In this document: piece by piece, positions 1 to 6,108 of the stretch
Layout of the letters: each line of letters starts with the position of its first letter
How positions within the stretch are numbered: the stretch's first letter is position 1
Assembly: GCA_005793285.1 (NCBI GenBank)
Contig: SXPO01000186.1
Coordinates: 1 to 6,432, forward strand
Reading direction: 5' to 3'
Length of the DNA stretch: 6,432 nucleotides
Source of the DNA: Nitrospiraceae bacterium
GTDB lineage: Bacteria > Nitrospirota > Nitrospiria > Nitrospirales > Nitrospiraceae
Made by a program: the position numbers and the translations under genes
Notes under the pieces: model-generated
What the model saw: the letters and a program-made list of their open reading frames with translations, nothing else
The model's database searches: none
What the model was told of the DNA's origin: nothing

Positions 1-1593
1 CAAATGAGTGAGCGCCGCCGGCACCGCTTTGGCCGGCAGTTTGACCGTCATCTGGCCGATACGGGGCGTGCCGTTGACGGAACCGCCCAGATGCAGCTCA
101 TAGTGCGGAGCAACATGGTTCCCCAGGCGTTTGCCGACCCCATGCAGGCCGATCGTCGAAATGTGGTGCTGCGCGCAGGCATTGTGGCAGCCGCTGATTT
201 TCACATCGACGCCCGCCAGATCCTCCGGCACCCGGCCTGCCGGAAACACCTCGGCCAGCGCACGCGCCAGTCCCTTGGAGGACGTAATGCCCAATCCGCA
301 GGTATCGGTGCCGGGACAGGCAATAATATCCTCGACCAGCTCGGCGCCCGGATCGGCCAAACCCTGTAGCGACAACTCGTCGTAGAGAGACTCAATGTGA
401 TCCTCGGGAATCCAACGGATGACGAGATTCTGATTGATGGTTGTCCTAAGATTGCCGTTGGAATGGCGCTCTGCAAGGTCGGCTACCCAGAGTATCTGCT
501 CCGACGTAATGTCGCCCATAAAGAGCTTGATAGCTGCCGTGACGTATCCAGCTTGCTTCTGCGGCACCACATTCGTCCGTTTCCACATCTGAAACGGTGT
601 CTCATGCCCGATGTGACCGGCAGGTCGGTTTCCATTCGTCACCGCAGGGTTCGATCCGTTTTTAGTCGGCATGATGAGGCGTGGCGGTTCATCGTGATGC
701 GGGAGGAGCCGGATCGGCTCATGCTCCGGCAGACTGTGCCCCAGGGAGGTATAGGCCGCTTCCCATCGGCGTTTGAACTCCTCGAATCCCAGCTTATCGA
801 TGACGAACTTCAGACGGGCCTTATTCCGGTTCTTTCGATTGCCCAACGTATCGAACACCTTGATGACGGCTTCGATACTCGGAATCAGCTCGTCCATCGG
901 CGTAAATTCGCGCAACAGTTGCGCAATGCGCGGCGCAGACCCGAGGCCGCCGCCGGCCACCATGCGAAAACCGATGACTCCGTCCGCCCGCTTGACGGCC
1001 AGAAGCCCGATGTCGTGGATAGGAGTCAGTGCACAATCGTGCGCGCAGCCCGAAAAGGCGATCTTAAACTTCCGCGGTAAACTCTGGTTGAGCGGATTGC
1101 GCAGGAGATGATAGGCAATGGTCTTCGCATAAGGAGTGACATCGAAGATTTCGCCCCGGCAGACACCGGCTAAGTGGCAAGCCGTGACATTCCGCACCGT
1201 ATTGGCGCAGGCTTCCCTCGTCGTCAGCCCAACTTCGGCCAACCCTCGCATAATCGCCGGCACGTCCTTCAGCTCGACAAAATGGAGCTGGATGTCCTGG
1301 CGCGTCGTGACATGGCCGACGGCTGTGGCGTAGCAGTCGGCCAACTCCGCAACTCGGCGGAGCTGATTGGCGGAAATCCCTCCGAACGGAATCTTGATCC
1401 GCACCATCTGCACACCAGGCTGCCGCTGCCCGTAAATCCCGTGCTGCAAGCGGAAGGGCCTGAAAAGATCGGAGGAACCATCGCCGGCGATCAACCGCAT
1501 GGCCTCGGCTTCGAAGGTTTCGATTTCTTCAGCAATGGAAGGAGGAATGGGAGCCGTCTTGATGTCTACTGGCTTGAGGCGTTGGGGAGTCAT
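1..1593 (-). CDS. Siroheme/[4Fe-4S] sulfite (or nitrite) reductase, hemoprotein, 3' end cut by window edge
   Basis: Catalyses six-electron reduction of sulfite to sulfide or nitrite to ammonia in the cytoplasm, probably with ferredoxin as donor since no flavin domain is seen. The 531 visible codons are open to the left edge, so the C-terminus is missing. The protein shows the internal duplication of the family. The first half has the ferredoxin-like segment with the TTRQDIQLHF motif (97-106), then C139-X5-C145 and C183-X3-C187. The second half has an equivalent segment (347-410), then C426-X5-C432 and C469-X3-C473. By family rule the second quartet binds the cluster and C473 is the shared siroheme ligand. 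A low-complexity linker (about 285-335) joins the halves. The ATG follows AGGAGA with a 7-nt spacer. It lies 70 bp downstream of a CymR-like regulator, which favours sulfite over nitrite. Family membership is sure; substrate is not. Confidence 0.9.
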   Translation of the reverse strand, partial: MTPQRLKPVDIKTAPIPPSIAEEIETFEAEAMRLIAGDGSSDLFRPFRLQHGIYGQRQPGVQMVRIKIPFGGISANQLRRVAELADCYATAVGHVTTRQDIQLHFVELKDVPAIMRGLAEVGLTTREACANTVRNVTACHLAGVCRGEIFDVTPYAKTIAYHLLRNPLNQSLPRKFKIAFSGCAHDCALTPIHDIGLLAVKRADGVIGFRMVAGGGLGSAPRIAQLLREFTPMDELIPSIEAVIKVFDTLGNRKNRNKARLKFVIDKLGFEEFKRRWEAAYTSLGHSLPEHEPIRLLPHHDEPPRLIMPTKNGSNPAVTNGNRPAGHIGHETPFQMWKRTNVVPQKQAGYVTAAIKLFMGDITSEQILWVADLAERHSNGNLRTTINQNLVIRWIPEDHIESLYDELSLQGLADPGAELVEDIIACPGTDTCGLGITSSKGLARALAEVFPAGRVPEDLAGVDVKISGCHNACAQHHISTIGLHGVGKRLGNHVAPHYELHLGGSVNGTPRIGQMTVKLPAKAVPAALTHL

Positions 1594-1663
1594 TGGCGCA
1601 TCTCCTCTCACTCACGGTCCCGCAGAAACAGGCTGTGCCGGACGCGAATCCTTGTCCTAATTT

Positions 1664-2113
1664 CTAAATGTGGTACATCGGGTTACGGTGCTCTTCGATC
1701 ACGCGCTGGCGGCTGGCTAACTCAGTAATCGTAATTCGATGGAGCACCTCATGTTCGGCTTCGGCCACTTGCTTCCAGACATGCCCGAGCACCAATTCCT
1801 GCTTGGGAAGATGCCGGTCGAAGGCCGAGTCCCGATGGACGGCATGATGAAGCACCGGTCCATCTAACACGTCGAGAATATCCGCGACCGAAAGAGCCGA
1901 TGGTTCTTTGAGCAGGAGATAGCCGCCTTGCGCGCCCCGGAGACTATCAATAAGCCCTCCCTTCTTCAAGGAATGGAGAACCTGTTCAAGAAATTTGACT
2001 GGAATCGCTTGCCGCTTTGCTATAGCCCTAGCCTGAACTGGAACATCTTTCCCATTTATTGCCAGATCAATAACGGCCATGATTCCATACGTTGCGCGTC
2101 GAGACACTTTCAT
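1664..2113 (-). CDS. Rrf2-family transcriptional regulator, CymR-like, cysteine-free
   Basis: A 149-aa Rrf2-type winged-helix repressor, the usual length for the family. The N-terminus MKVSRRATYGIMAVIDLA is the family start. The helix-turn-helix spans about residues 26-58 and the wing carries RGAQGGYLL (59-67), followed by the LSVADILDVLDGP segment (74-86) and a C-terminal dimerisation helix. It has no cysteine, so it cannot bind an Fe-S cluster through Cys as IscR and NsrR do. Instead the loop at 89-101 holds several His (H89, H90, H93, H101). The C-terminal helix and the ending PMYHI resemble CymR, the cysteine-metabolism repressor of Firmicutes, whose effector acts through CysK. It reads toward the siroheme reductase and probably controls it and itself. 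The start is weakly supported by a GGGA about 9 nt upstream, but the N-terminal motif fits exactly. An alternative is a general Rrf2 stress regulator. Confidence 0.88.
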   Translation of the reverse strand: MKVSRRATYGIMAVIDLAINGKDVPVQARAIAKRQAIPVKFLEQVLHSLKKGGLIDSLRGAQGGYLLLKEPSALSVADILDVLDGPVLHHAVHRDSAFDRHLPKQELVLGHVWKQVAEAEHEVLHRITITELASRQRVIEEHRNPMYHI

Positions 2114-2120
2114 TCTTTAT

Positions 2121-2137
2121 TATTCCCATAGGGATTA
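2121..2137. promoter_or_regulatory. Candidate Rrf2 operator (imperfect palindrome)
   Basis: TATTCCC-ATA-GGGATTA is an inverted repeat with 7-bp arms, one mismatch and a 3-bp centre, located 8 bp upstream of the Rrf2-family start codon. Its outer edge overlaps CATAAT (2134-2139 on the minus strand), a possible -10 box. Position and symmetry suit autoregulation by a dimeric Rrf2 protein. Binding by this regulator is inference from position only. Confidence 0.4.
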
Positions 2138-2205
2138 TGGTAGTAAGTACATCTTTGCCTGGCTGACTGTCAAGTGCCGGCTCACCCGGTTGATTCATAA
2201 TTTTT

Positions 2206-2217
2206 TGCAGTACTGCA
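2206..2217. promoter_or_regulatory. Perfect 12-bp palindrome in the divergent intergenic region
   Basis: TGCAGTACTGCA is its own reverse complement and sits between the two divergent genes, about 125 bp upstream of the -35 box of the Fis-like gene. It may be a dimeric regulator site; a chance palindrome is possible. The rest of the 286-bp intergenic stretch (2114-2399) holds no convincing gene. Confidence 0.25.
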
Positions 2218-2343
2218 CGACCCGCAGTTCCTCACTTCGTTGCTCGCATCGACGGCGGAGCCAACATCACAACCTGTTCGATCGCACGATAACCGAAAAA
2301 GCTTGCAGGGAGCACTCCAAACGCCTGTCTCAGAAAAATTCAA

Positions 2344-2372
2344 TTGACATCATTGATACCCTGGGCAATAAT
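2344..2372 (+). promoter_or_regulatory. Sigma-70 promoter of the Fis-like gene
   Basis: A perfect TTGACA (2344-2349) is followed after exactly 17 bp by AATAAT (2367-2372), five of six matches to the -10 consensus. Transcription would begin near 2379, leaving a leader of about 20 nt before the ATG at 2400. It is the best-scoring promoter I can see in the window and probably also transcribes the HU gene downstream. Confidence 0.75.
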
Positions 2373-2399
2373 CCGCCCTCTTCTTTGCGTGGTCCCTTC

Positions 2400-2993
2400 A
2401 TGGCAAGCTCTTCATCTATCTTTTCTATTCTGCTGCTGACCGCAAATGCCGAGGTACAGGCTCAGTTCGGGCAAGCTTTTAAGGAGGCCTCTGTCACCAT
2501 TGCACGGAATGCGGCGGCCTTTCAAAAAGAGGTGGAGAAACATCAGTTCGATGCCGTGGTGATAGAGTCCCGCATCGCCCACGGAGGGGCGATGCTGCTT
2601 CCCAATCATGTCGATCCTTCTCGCACCTTGGTCATCACCGGCTCCCGGACGGTTTTGAAGAGAACGGTGAAAGTCCTCCAGCTCTTGAATCAACATAACG
2701 AGTCCATCCCCCAGCAGGGGAAAATCCGGAACGCGTCCCTGGAAAGCTACTTAGATATGAAGATGGGCGATTTCGTGAAAGGCATGAGGAACGGATCGGC
2801 GAAGAACCTGCACCCGATTCTGATTTCGGCCGTCGAACGGCCCTTAATTACGTCCGCGCTTCAAGAGACGCAGGGGAATCAAATTCAAGCAGCCGAGCTG
2901 CTGGGACTGAACCGGAACACATTGCGAAAAAAGATCGCGGCATTGCATATTCCTTTGAAACGCACGAGGGCCAAAACACGCCGGCTGGCGTAG
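2400..2993 (+). CDS. Receiver-like domain plus Fis-type HTH DNA-binding protein
   Basis: A 197-aa protein in two parts. Residues 7-95 look like a degenerate response-regulator receiver: strand IFSILLLTA, then a segment ending DAVVIESRI where the phosphoacceptor Asp is Glu (E56), then LVITGS (77-82). The acidic pair normally after the first strand is absent, so phosphorylation is unlikely. Residues 115-185 match the C-terminal domain of Fis and NtrC-type activators, including ERPLITSALQETQGNQ and AAELLGLNRNTLRKKI, the DNA-recognition helix. A basic tail follows. There is no AAA+ domain, so it cannot activate sigma-54 itself. The frame is open upstream to 2079, but that part overlaps the divergent regulator and its composition does not look conserved; the ATG at 2400 lies 20 nt after a strong promoter. 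No good Shine-Dalgarno precedes it. The HU gene follows 69 nt later, which suggests a chromatin or global-regulation role. Confidence 0.82.
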   Translation: MASSSSIFSILLLTANAEVQAQFGQAFKEASVTIARNAAAFQKEVEKHQFDAVVIESRIAHGGAMLLPNHVDPSRTLVITGSRTVLKRTVKVLQLLNQHNESIPQQGKIRNASLESYLDMKMGDFVKGMRNGSAKNLHPILISAVERPLITSALQETQGNQIQAAELLGLNRNTLRKKIAALHIPLKRTRAKTRRLA

Positions 2994-3062
2994 CGCCTCT
3001 CTATCCATGAGGCATTGTCAATCCGGACTTATTGTTTCAACACCCACCAAGGAGGGAACTCG

Positions 3063-3335
3063 ATGACAAAGGAAGAACTCATTGCAAAAATGGCCGCCTC
3101 GGCCGGGATCACAAAAGTCGCTGCTGGCACTGCCCTTGAGGCGTTCACCGGAGCCGTCACCTCCTCGCTCAAAAAAGGCCGGCGTGTGTCGCTTGTCAAT
3201 TTCGGCACCTTTACTATCTCCAAGCGCAAGGCACGGATGGGGAGAAATCCCCGAACCGGTGAAGCACTCCGTATCCCTGCCGCCAAGGTTCCCAAGTTTT
3301 CAGCCGGCAAAGAGCTGAAGTCGGCCGTAAAGTAA
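3063..3335 (+). CDS. hup: HU/IHF-family DNA-binding protein
   Basis: A 90-aa histone-like protein of typical HU length. It binds DNA as a dimer without strong sequence specificity, bends it and helps compact the nucleoid. The helical N-terminal part begins MTKEELIAKMA. The family signature is clear: VNFGTFTISKRKARMGRNPRTGE (about 45-67, quoted in two overlapping pieces: VNFGTFTISKRKAR and RMGRNPRTGE), with the RNP turn whose proline intercalates into DNA, then a C-terminal IPAAKVPKFSAGKELK. The ATG at 3063 is set by AAGGAGGG about 6 nt upstream; a TTG at 3015 in the same frame would add 16 unrelated residues. It follows the Fis-like gene by 69 nt with no obvious promoter between, so cotranscription is likely, and it ends at a strong terminator. 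HU versus an IHF subunit cannot be settled here. Confidence 0.95.
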   Translation: MTKEELIAKMAASAGITKVAAGTALEAFTGAVTSSLKKGRRVSLVNFGTFTISKRKARMGRNPRTGEALRIPAAKVPKFSAGKELKSAVK

Positions 3336-3357
3336 ACTCCGCCGACGATCGATTTCA

Positions 3358-3416
3358 CAAAGAGAAGGCGGTCCCTCATGACATGGGGTGGATGCCCTCT
3401 TCTCTTTGCTTTTCTT
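3358..3416 (+). terminator. Intrinsic terminator after the HU gene
   Basis: CAAAGAGAAG (3358-3367) pairs perfectly with CTTCTCTTTG (3399-3408). Inside, CCC and CAT (3373-3379) pair with ATG and GGG (3383-3388) around one bulged T, extending the hairpin. A T-rich tail, CTTTTCTT, follows at once. It closes the Fis-like/HU unit, and its tail runs into the -35 box of the tRNA promoter. Confidence 0.8.
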
Positions 3417-3444
3417 GACACTTTGGGCAACCGTATATTAGCAT
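3415..3444 (+). promoter_or_regulatory. Promoter of tRNA-Val
   Basis: A perfect TTGACA (3415-3420) is followed after 18 bp by TAGCAT (3439-3444), four of six -10 matches; TATATT at 3434 is nearer consensus but only 13 bp away. Transcription would start just before the tRNA 5' end. The -35 box is clear, the -10 assignment is not. Confidence 0.55.
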
Positions 3445-3459
3445 ACGCGGCTGTACGAT

Positions 3460-3534
3460 AGGCGCGTAGCTCAGGGGGAGAGCGCTACCTTGACACGGTA
3501 GAGGTCGACGGTTCAAGACCGTCCGCGCCTACCA
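3460..3534 (+). tRNA. tRNA-Val (anticodon GAC)
   Basis: A full 75-nt cloverleaf with encoded CCA. The acceptor stem AGGCGCG (3460-3466) pairs perfectly with CGCGCCT (3524-3530), discriminator A, CCA at 3532-3534. The D stem is GCTC/GAGC with a short 7-nt loop. The anticodon stem CTACC/GGTAG encloses TTGACAC, giving anticodon GAC at 3492-3494, which reads GUC and GUU valine codons. The variable loop has 5 nt, and the T stem GACGG/CCGTC holds TTCAAGA. All stems are fully paired, so it should be functional. It stands alone between two terminators. Confidence 0.97.
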
Positions 3535-3543
3535 CTCGGCTGA

Positions 3544-3588
3544 GGCATCCGCGTACCTCTCGGAGGCGGGGTGCCTTTGTCATTTTTT
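3544..3588 (+). terminator. Intrinsic terminator after tRNA-Val
   Basis: GGCATCC (3544-3550) pairs with GGGTGCC (3569-3575) with one G-T pair; inside, CCTC (3556-3559) and GAGG (3563-3566) close a TCG loop. A TTT and then a run of six T (3583-3588) follow. It lies only 10 nt after the tRNA CCA and 26 nt before thrS, so leakage through it could feed thrS. Confidence 0.78.
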
Positions 3589-3614
3589 GTGCGTATAGCA
3601 GACTCGCATCCACG

Positions 3615-5534
3615 ATGAACATTGCGATTAAAGACGGGCTCAGCAAAGAGATTCAGACCGGCCAAACGGTGGGAGACGCTCTGTCTGCGTTAGGGGTGTC
3701 CCTGGGCACGGATATTTTGGCAGCACGCGTCAATGGAACCCTTGTGGATCTCTCACGCCCTTTGTCGGAAGACGCAACGATTGAACCGCTCCGATTCGAC
3801 AGCCAGGAAGGCCGTGAGGTCTACCGCCACAGCAGCACCCACCTCATGGCGCAAGCCGTCAAGGAGCTGTTCCCGACAGCTCAATTGACGATCGGTCCGG
3901 CGCTGGAGGACAGCTTCTATTACGATTTCGCCTATGATCGGCCGTTTACGCCGGAAGACCTTGCCAGCATCGAAGAACGCGCCCGTGACATCGCCACGCG
4001 CGCGCTGCCGATCGCGCGGCGGGAGTTTTCCAAACGGGATGCAATCGCATTCTTCAGGGCGCGCGGCGAACAGTACAAGGTCGAGTTGATCGAAAGTTTC
4101 CCTGATGGGGAGCCGATTTCTGCCTATACGCAAGGGGATTTTGTGGATTTGTGCCGTGGCCCCCACTTGCCTTCAACCGGCCATATCGGCGCCTTTAAAC
4201 TCCTGACCACCGCGGGTGCCTACTGGCGCGGCGACGAACGCAACCCCATGCTCCAGAGGGTCTACGGCACCTCGTTTCCGACGAAAGCGGAACTCGACGC
4301 GCACCTGGCCAGGCTGGAAGAAATCAAGCGGCGCGACCACCGCAAGGTGGGAAAGGATCTGGACTTGATTTCCGTCCAGGATGAGATCGGTCCCGGTCTG
4401 GTGCTCTGGCACCCAAAAGGCGCGGCGATCAGGCTCCAAATAGAAAATTTCTGGCGCGAGCAGCATATCAAAGGCGGATACGAGCTGGTCTATTCTCCCC
4501 ACGTCGCTCGCCTCGATCTATGGAAAACCAGCGGACATCTCGATTACTACCGCGAGAACATGTTTGCCTCGATGAAGCTGGAGGGCAGCGAGTATCAGCT
4601 CAAGCCGATGAACTGCCCCTACCACATCATGATCTATAAATCTCATCTCCGCAGCTACCGGGATCTGCCCATCCGCTACGGCGAATTGGGGACCGTCTAC
4701 CGCTACGAGCGGACCGGCGTCCTGCACGGCTTATTGCGTGTGCGCGGCTTTACCCAGGACGATGCCCATTTGTTCTGCCGTCCCGACCAGATTGAGACCG
4801 AAGTCAGCCAGGTGCTGGACTTCACGTTTTTCATTTTACAAACATTCGGCTTCACCGACTTTGAAGTCTTTCTCTCGACGAGGCCCAAAGAATCGGTGGG
4901 TGCGGATGAACATTGGACACTGGCCACCAGCGCGCTGGAGGCGGCGATCAAGAGCCGGAACATCGCCTACCGCATGGACCCAGGCGGCGGCGCCTTCTAC
5001 GGCCCGAAGATCGACATCAAGATCAAGGATGCGCTGGGCCGCTCGTGGCAATGCTCCACCATCCAAGTCGACTTCAACAACCCCGAACGATTCGCATTGA
5101 GTTATATCGGTGAGGACGGCAAGGCCCATCAGCCCATCATGATCCACCGGGCCTTGATGGGCTCGATCGAACGGTTCTTTGGAATTCTGATCGAGCATTA
5201 CGGAGGAGCGTTCCCCGCGTGGCTGGCGCCGGTACAGGCCACGGTGATGAATATCACCGATAACCAGCGCGACTATGCAGCCGCTGTCACGGCGCAATTG
5301 AGAAGCGCAGGATTCCGGGCTGAAGCCGACATCCGCAACGAGAAGATCGGGTTCAAGATACGTGAAGCGGAGAAGGCGAAAGTTCCATTTATGTTGGTGG
5401 CGGGAGATCGTGAGGTCCAAGGCGGCACTGTCTCGGTCAGAGGCCGAAGCGGCACAAACCTTGGAAGCAAGACAGTCACTGAGGTCGTAGATCTATTGCG
5501 CGCCGAGACTGCGCGCGTGCGGCAGGACATTTAA
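3615..5534 (+). CDS. thrS: Threonyl-tRNA synthetase
   Basis: Charges tRNA-Thr with threonine in the cytoplasm; class IIa synthetase, 639 aa, full length. Order: TGS domain (1-62), editing domain with HSSTH (H72, H76) and CRGPH (C180, H184) that removes mischarged serine, catalytic core (about 243-535), anticodon-binding domain (536-639). The zinc ligands that select threonine are C334 in MNCP, H385 in DDAHLF and H511 in MIHRALMGSIER. Motif 2 has R363 in VYRYE and motif 3 has R520. The core residues carry the same numbers as in E. coli ThrRS, so no core insertion or loss. The ATG is at the right place for the TGS domain, but no Shine-Dalgarno is visible before it and the leader after the tRNA terminator is only 26 nt. 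It heads the conserved thrS-infC-rpmI-rplT cluster. Confidence 0.98.
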   Translation: MNIAIKDGLSKEIQTGQTVGDALSALGVSLGTDILAARVNGTLVDLSRPLSEDATIEPLRFDSQEGREVYRHSSTHLMAQAVKELFPTAQLTIGPALEDSFYYDFAYDRPFTPEDLASIEERARDIATRALPIARREFSKRDAIAFFRARGEQYKVELIESFPDGEPISAYTQGDFVDLCRGPHLPSTGHIGAFKLLTTAGAYWRGDERNPMLQRVYGTSFPTKAELDAHLARLEEIKRRDHRKVGKDLDLISVQDEIGPGLVLWHPKGAAIRLQIENFWREQHIKGGYELVYSPHVARLDLWKTSGHLDYYRENMFASMKLEGSEYQLKPMNCPYHIMIYKSHLRSYRDLPIRYGELGTVYRYERTGVLHGLLRVRGFTQDDAHLFCRPDQIETEVSQVLDFTFFILQTFGFTDFEVFLSTRPKESVGADEHWTLATSALEAAIKSRNIAYRMDPGGGAFYGPKIDIKIKDALGRSWQCSTIQVDFNNPERFALSYIGEDGKAHQPIMIHRALMGSIERFFGILIEHYGGAFPAWLAPVQATVMNITDNQRDYAAAVTAQLRSAGFRAEADIRNEKIGFKIREAEKAKVPFMLVAGDREVQGGTVSVRGRSGTNLGSKTVTEVVDLLRAETARVRQDI

Positions 5535-5544
5535 CACTCATACG

Positions 5545-5559
5545 AGGAGGTGGCTTATC
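5545..5559 (+). promoter_or_regulatory. Shine-Dalgarno and AUC start codon of infC
   Basis: AGGAGGTG (5545-5552), a full match to the 16S rRNA 3' end, is followed by GCTT and then ATC (5557-5559) in frame with IF3. The first in-frame GTG, at 5575, lies more than 20 nt from this site, too far for normal initiation. A non-AUG start of this class is the basis of IF3 autoregulation in E. coli (AUU). Confidence 0.7.
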
Positions 5560-6066
5560 GTTCCCAAACTGCGCGTGAATCGTGAAATCCGGGTCCGGGA
5601 AGTGCGGGTCATCGGCCCAGAGGGAGAGCAACTCGGCATTCTTCCCACACCGGATGCCTTTCGCCAAGCACAAGAAGGCGGCTACGACTTGGTCGAAGTA
5701 GCCCCCACGTCGGTGCCGCCGGTCTGCAGGATCATGGATTATGGCAAATACAAGTACGAGCTCAGCAAGAAGGATCATCAGAACCGGCGCCATCAGAAAT
5801 CCACGCAGGTGAAGGAAGTCAAGCTGCGGCCGCGCACAGACAAGCATGATTTGGAAATCAAGATTCGGCAGATGAAAACGTTTTTGGAAGAGGGTAACAA
5901 GACCAAAGTCACCCTCACTTATCGGGGCCGCGAAATGGCCAACCAGGAAATGGGCCGGTCGGTGATGAATTCGGTGATCACAGAGCTCACGCAGTGCGGC
6001 ACGATCGAATATGCCCCTCGCATGGAGGGACGCAGTTTGATTATGATCGTGGCGCCGAAAAATTGA
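5557..6066 (+). CDS. infC: Translation initiation factor IF-3
   Basis: Binds the 30S subunit, keeps it apart from 50S and checks start codon and initiator tRNA. With the AUC start it has 169 aa, near the family's usual length. The N-domain begins at VNREI (7-11), carries PPVCRIMDYGKYKYE (54-68), the IF3 signature, and is followed by the basic linker and the C-domain (about 85-169) with KEVKLRP, TYRGREM and the closing IMIVAPK. The start at 5557 adds the six residues IVPKLR (Met in vivo) to the frame that begins at GTG 5575. It is chosen because only this site has correct Shine-Dalgarno spacing, and because IF3 proteins usually have a few residues before VNxxI. It lies 22 nt after thrS and is probably cotranscribed with it and with rpmI and rplT. 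Autorepression through the AUC codon is likely but inferred. Confidence 0.95.
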   Translation: MVPKLRVNREIRVREVRVIGPEGEQLGILPTPDAFRQAQEGGYDLVEVAPTSVPPVCRIMDYGKYKYELSKKDHQNRRHQKSTQVKEVKLRPRTDKHDLEIKIRQMKTFLEEGNKTKVTLTYRGREMANQEMGRSVMNSVITELTQCGTIEYAPRMEGRSLIMIVAPKN

Positions 6067-6108
6067 CGAATGTGACGCAGTAATCGGCTAACCAAAGGAA
6101 TGGATGAT

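Noticed and set aside
397..1080. Long plus-strand open frame of 227 codons (and others at 4-369, 773-1111 and 1174-1728)
   Set aside because: All lie antisense to the siroheme reductase, whose minus frame is continuous over 531 codons with clear family motifs. The plus frames show no recognisable domain and are shadows of a GC-rich gene.
2168..2173. Perfect minus-strand TTGACA upstream of the Rrf2 gene
   Set aside because: At 17-18 bp spacing only GTACTT or TACTTA is found, a poor -10. The CATAAT nearer the gene is 28 bp away from it, so I do not call a promoter here.
2079..2399. Upstream extension of the Fis-like frame by 107 codons
   Set aside because: It would overlap the start of the divergent Rrf2 gene and run through the promoter at 2344-2372; the residues look like translated intergenic DNA, with no domain.
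2995..3013. GCCTC/GAGGC hairpin after the Fis-like gene as a terminator
   Set aside because: The stem is only 5 bp with a 9-nt loop and no T-tract follows; cotranscription with the HU gene seems more likely.
3015..3062. TTG start adding 16 residues to the HU protein
   Set aside because: The ATG at 3063 has a strong Shine-Dalgarno and gives the standard HU N-terminus.
4836..5420. Minus-strand open frame of 194 codons inside thrS
   Set aside because: Antisense to the catalytic and anticodon-binding parts of an intact ThrRS; no ribosome site or family resemblance.
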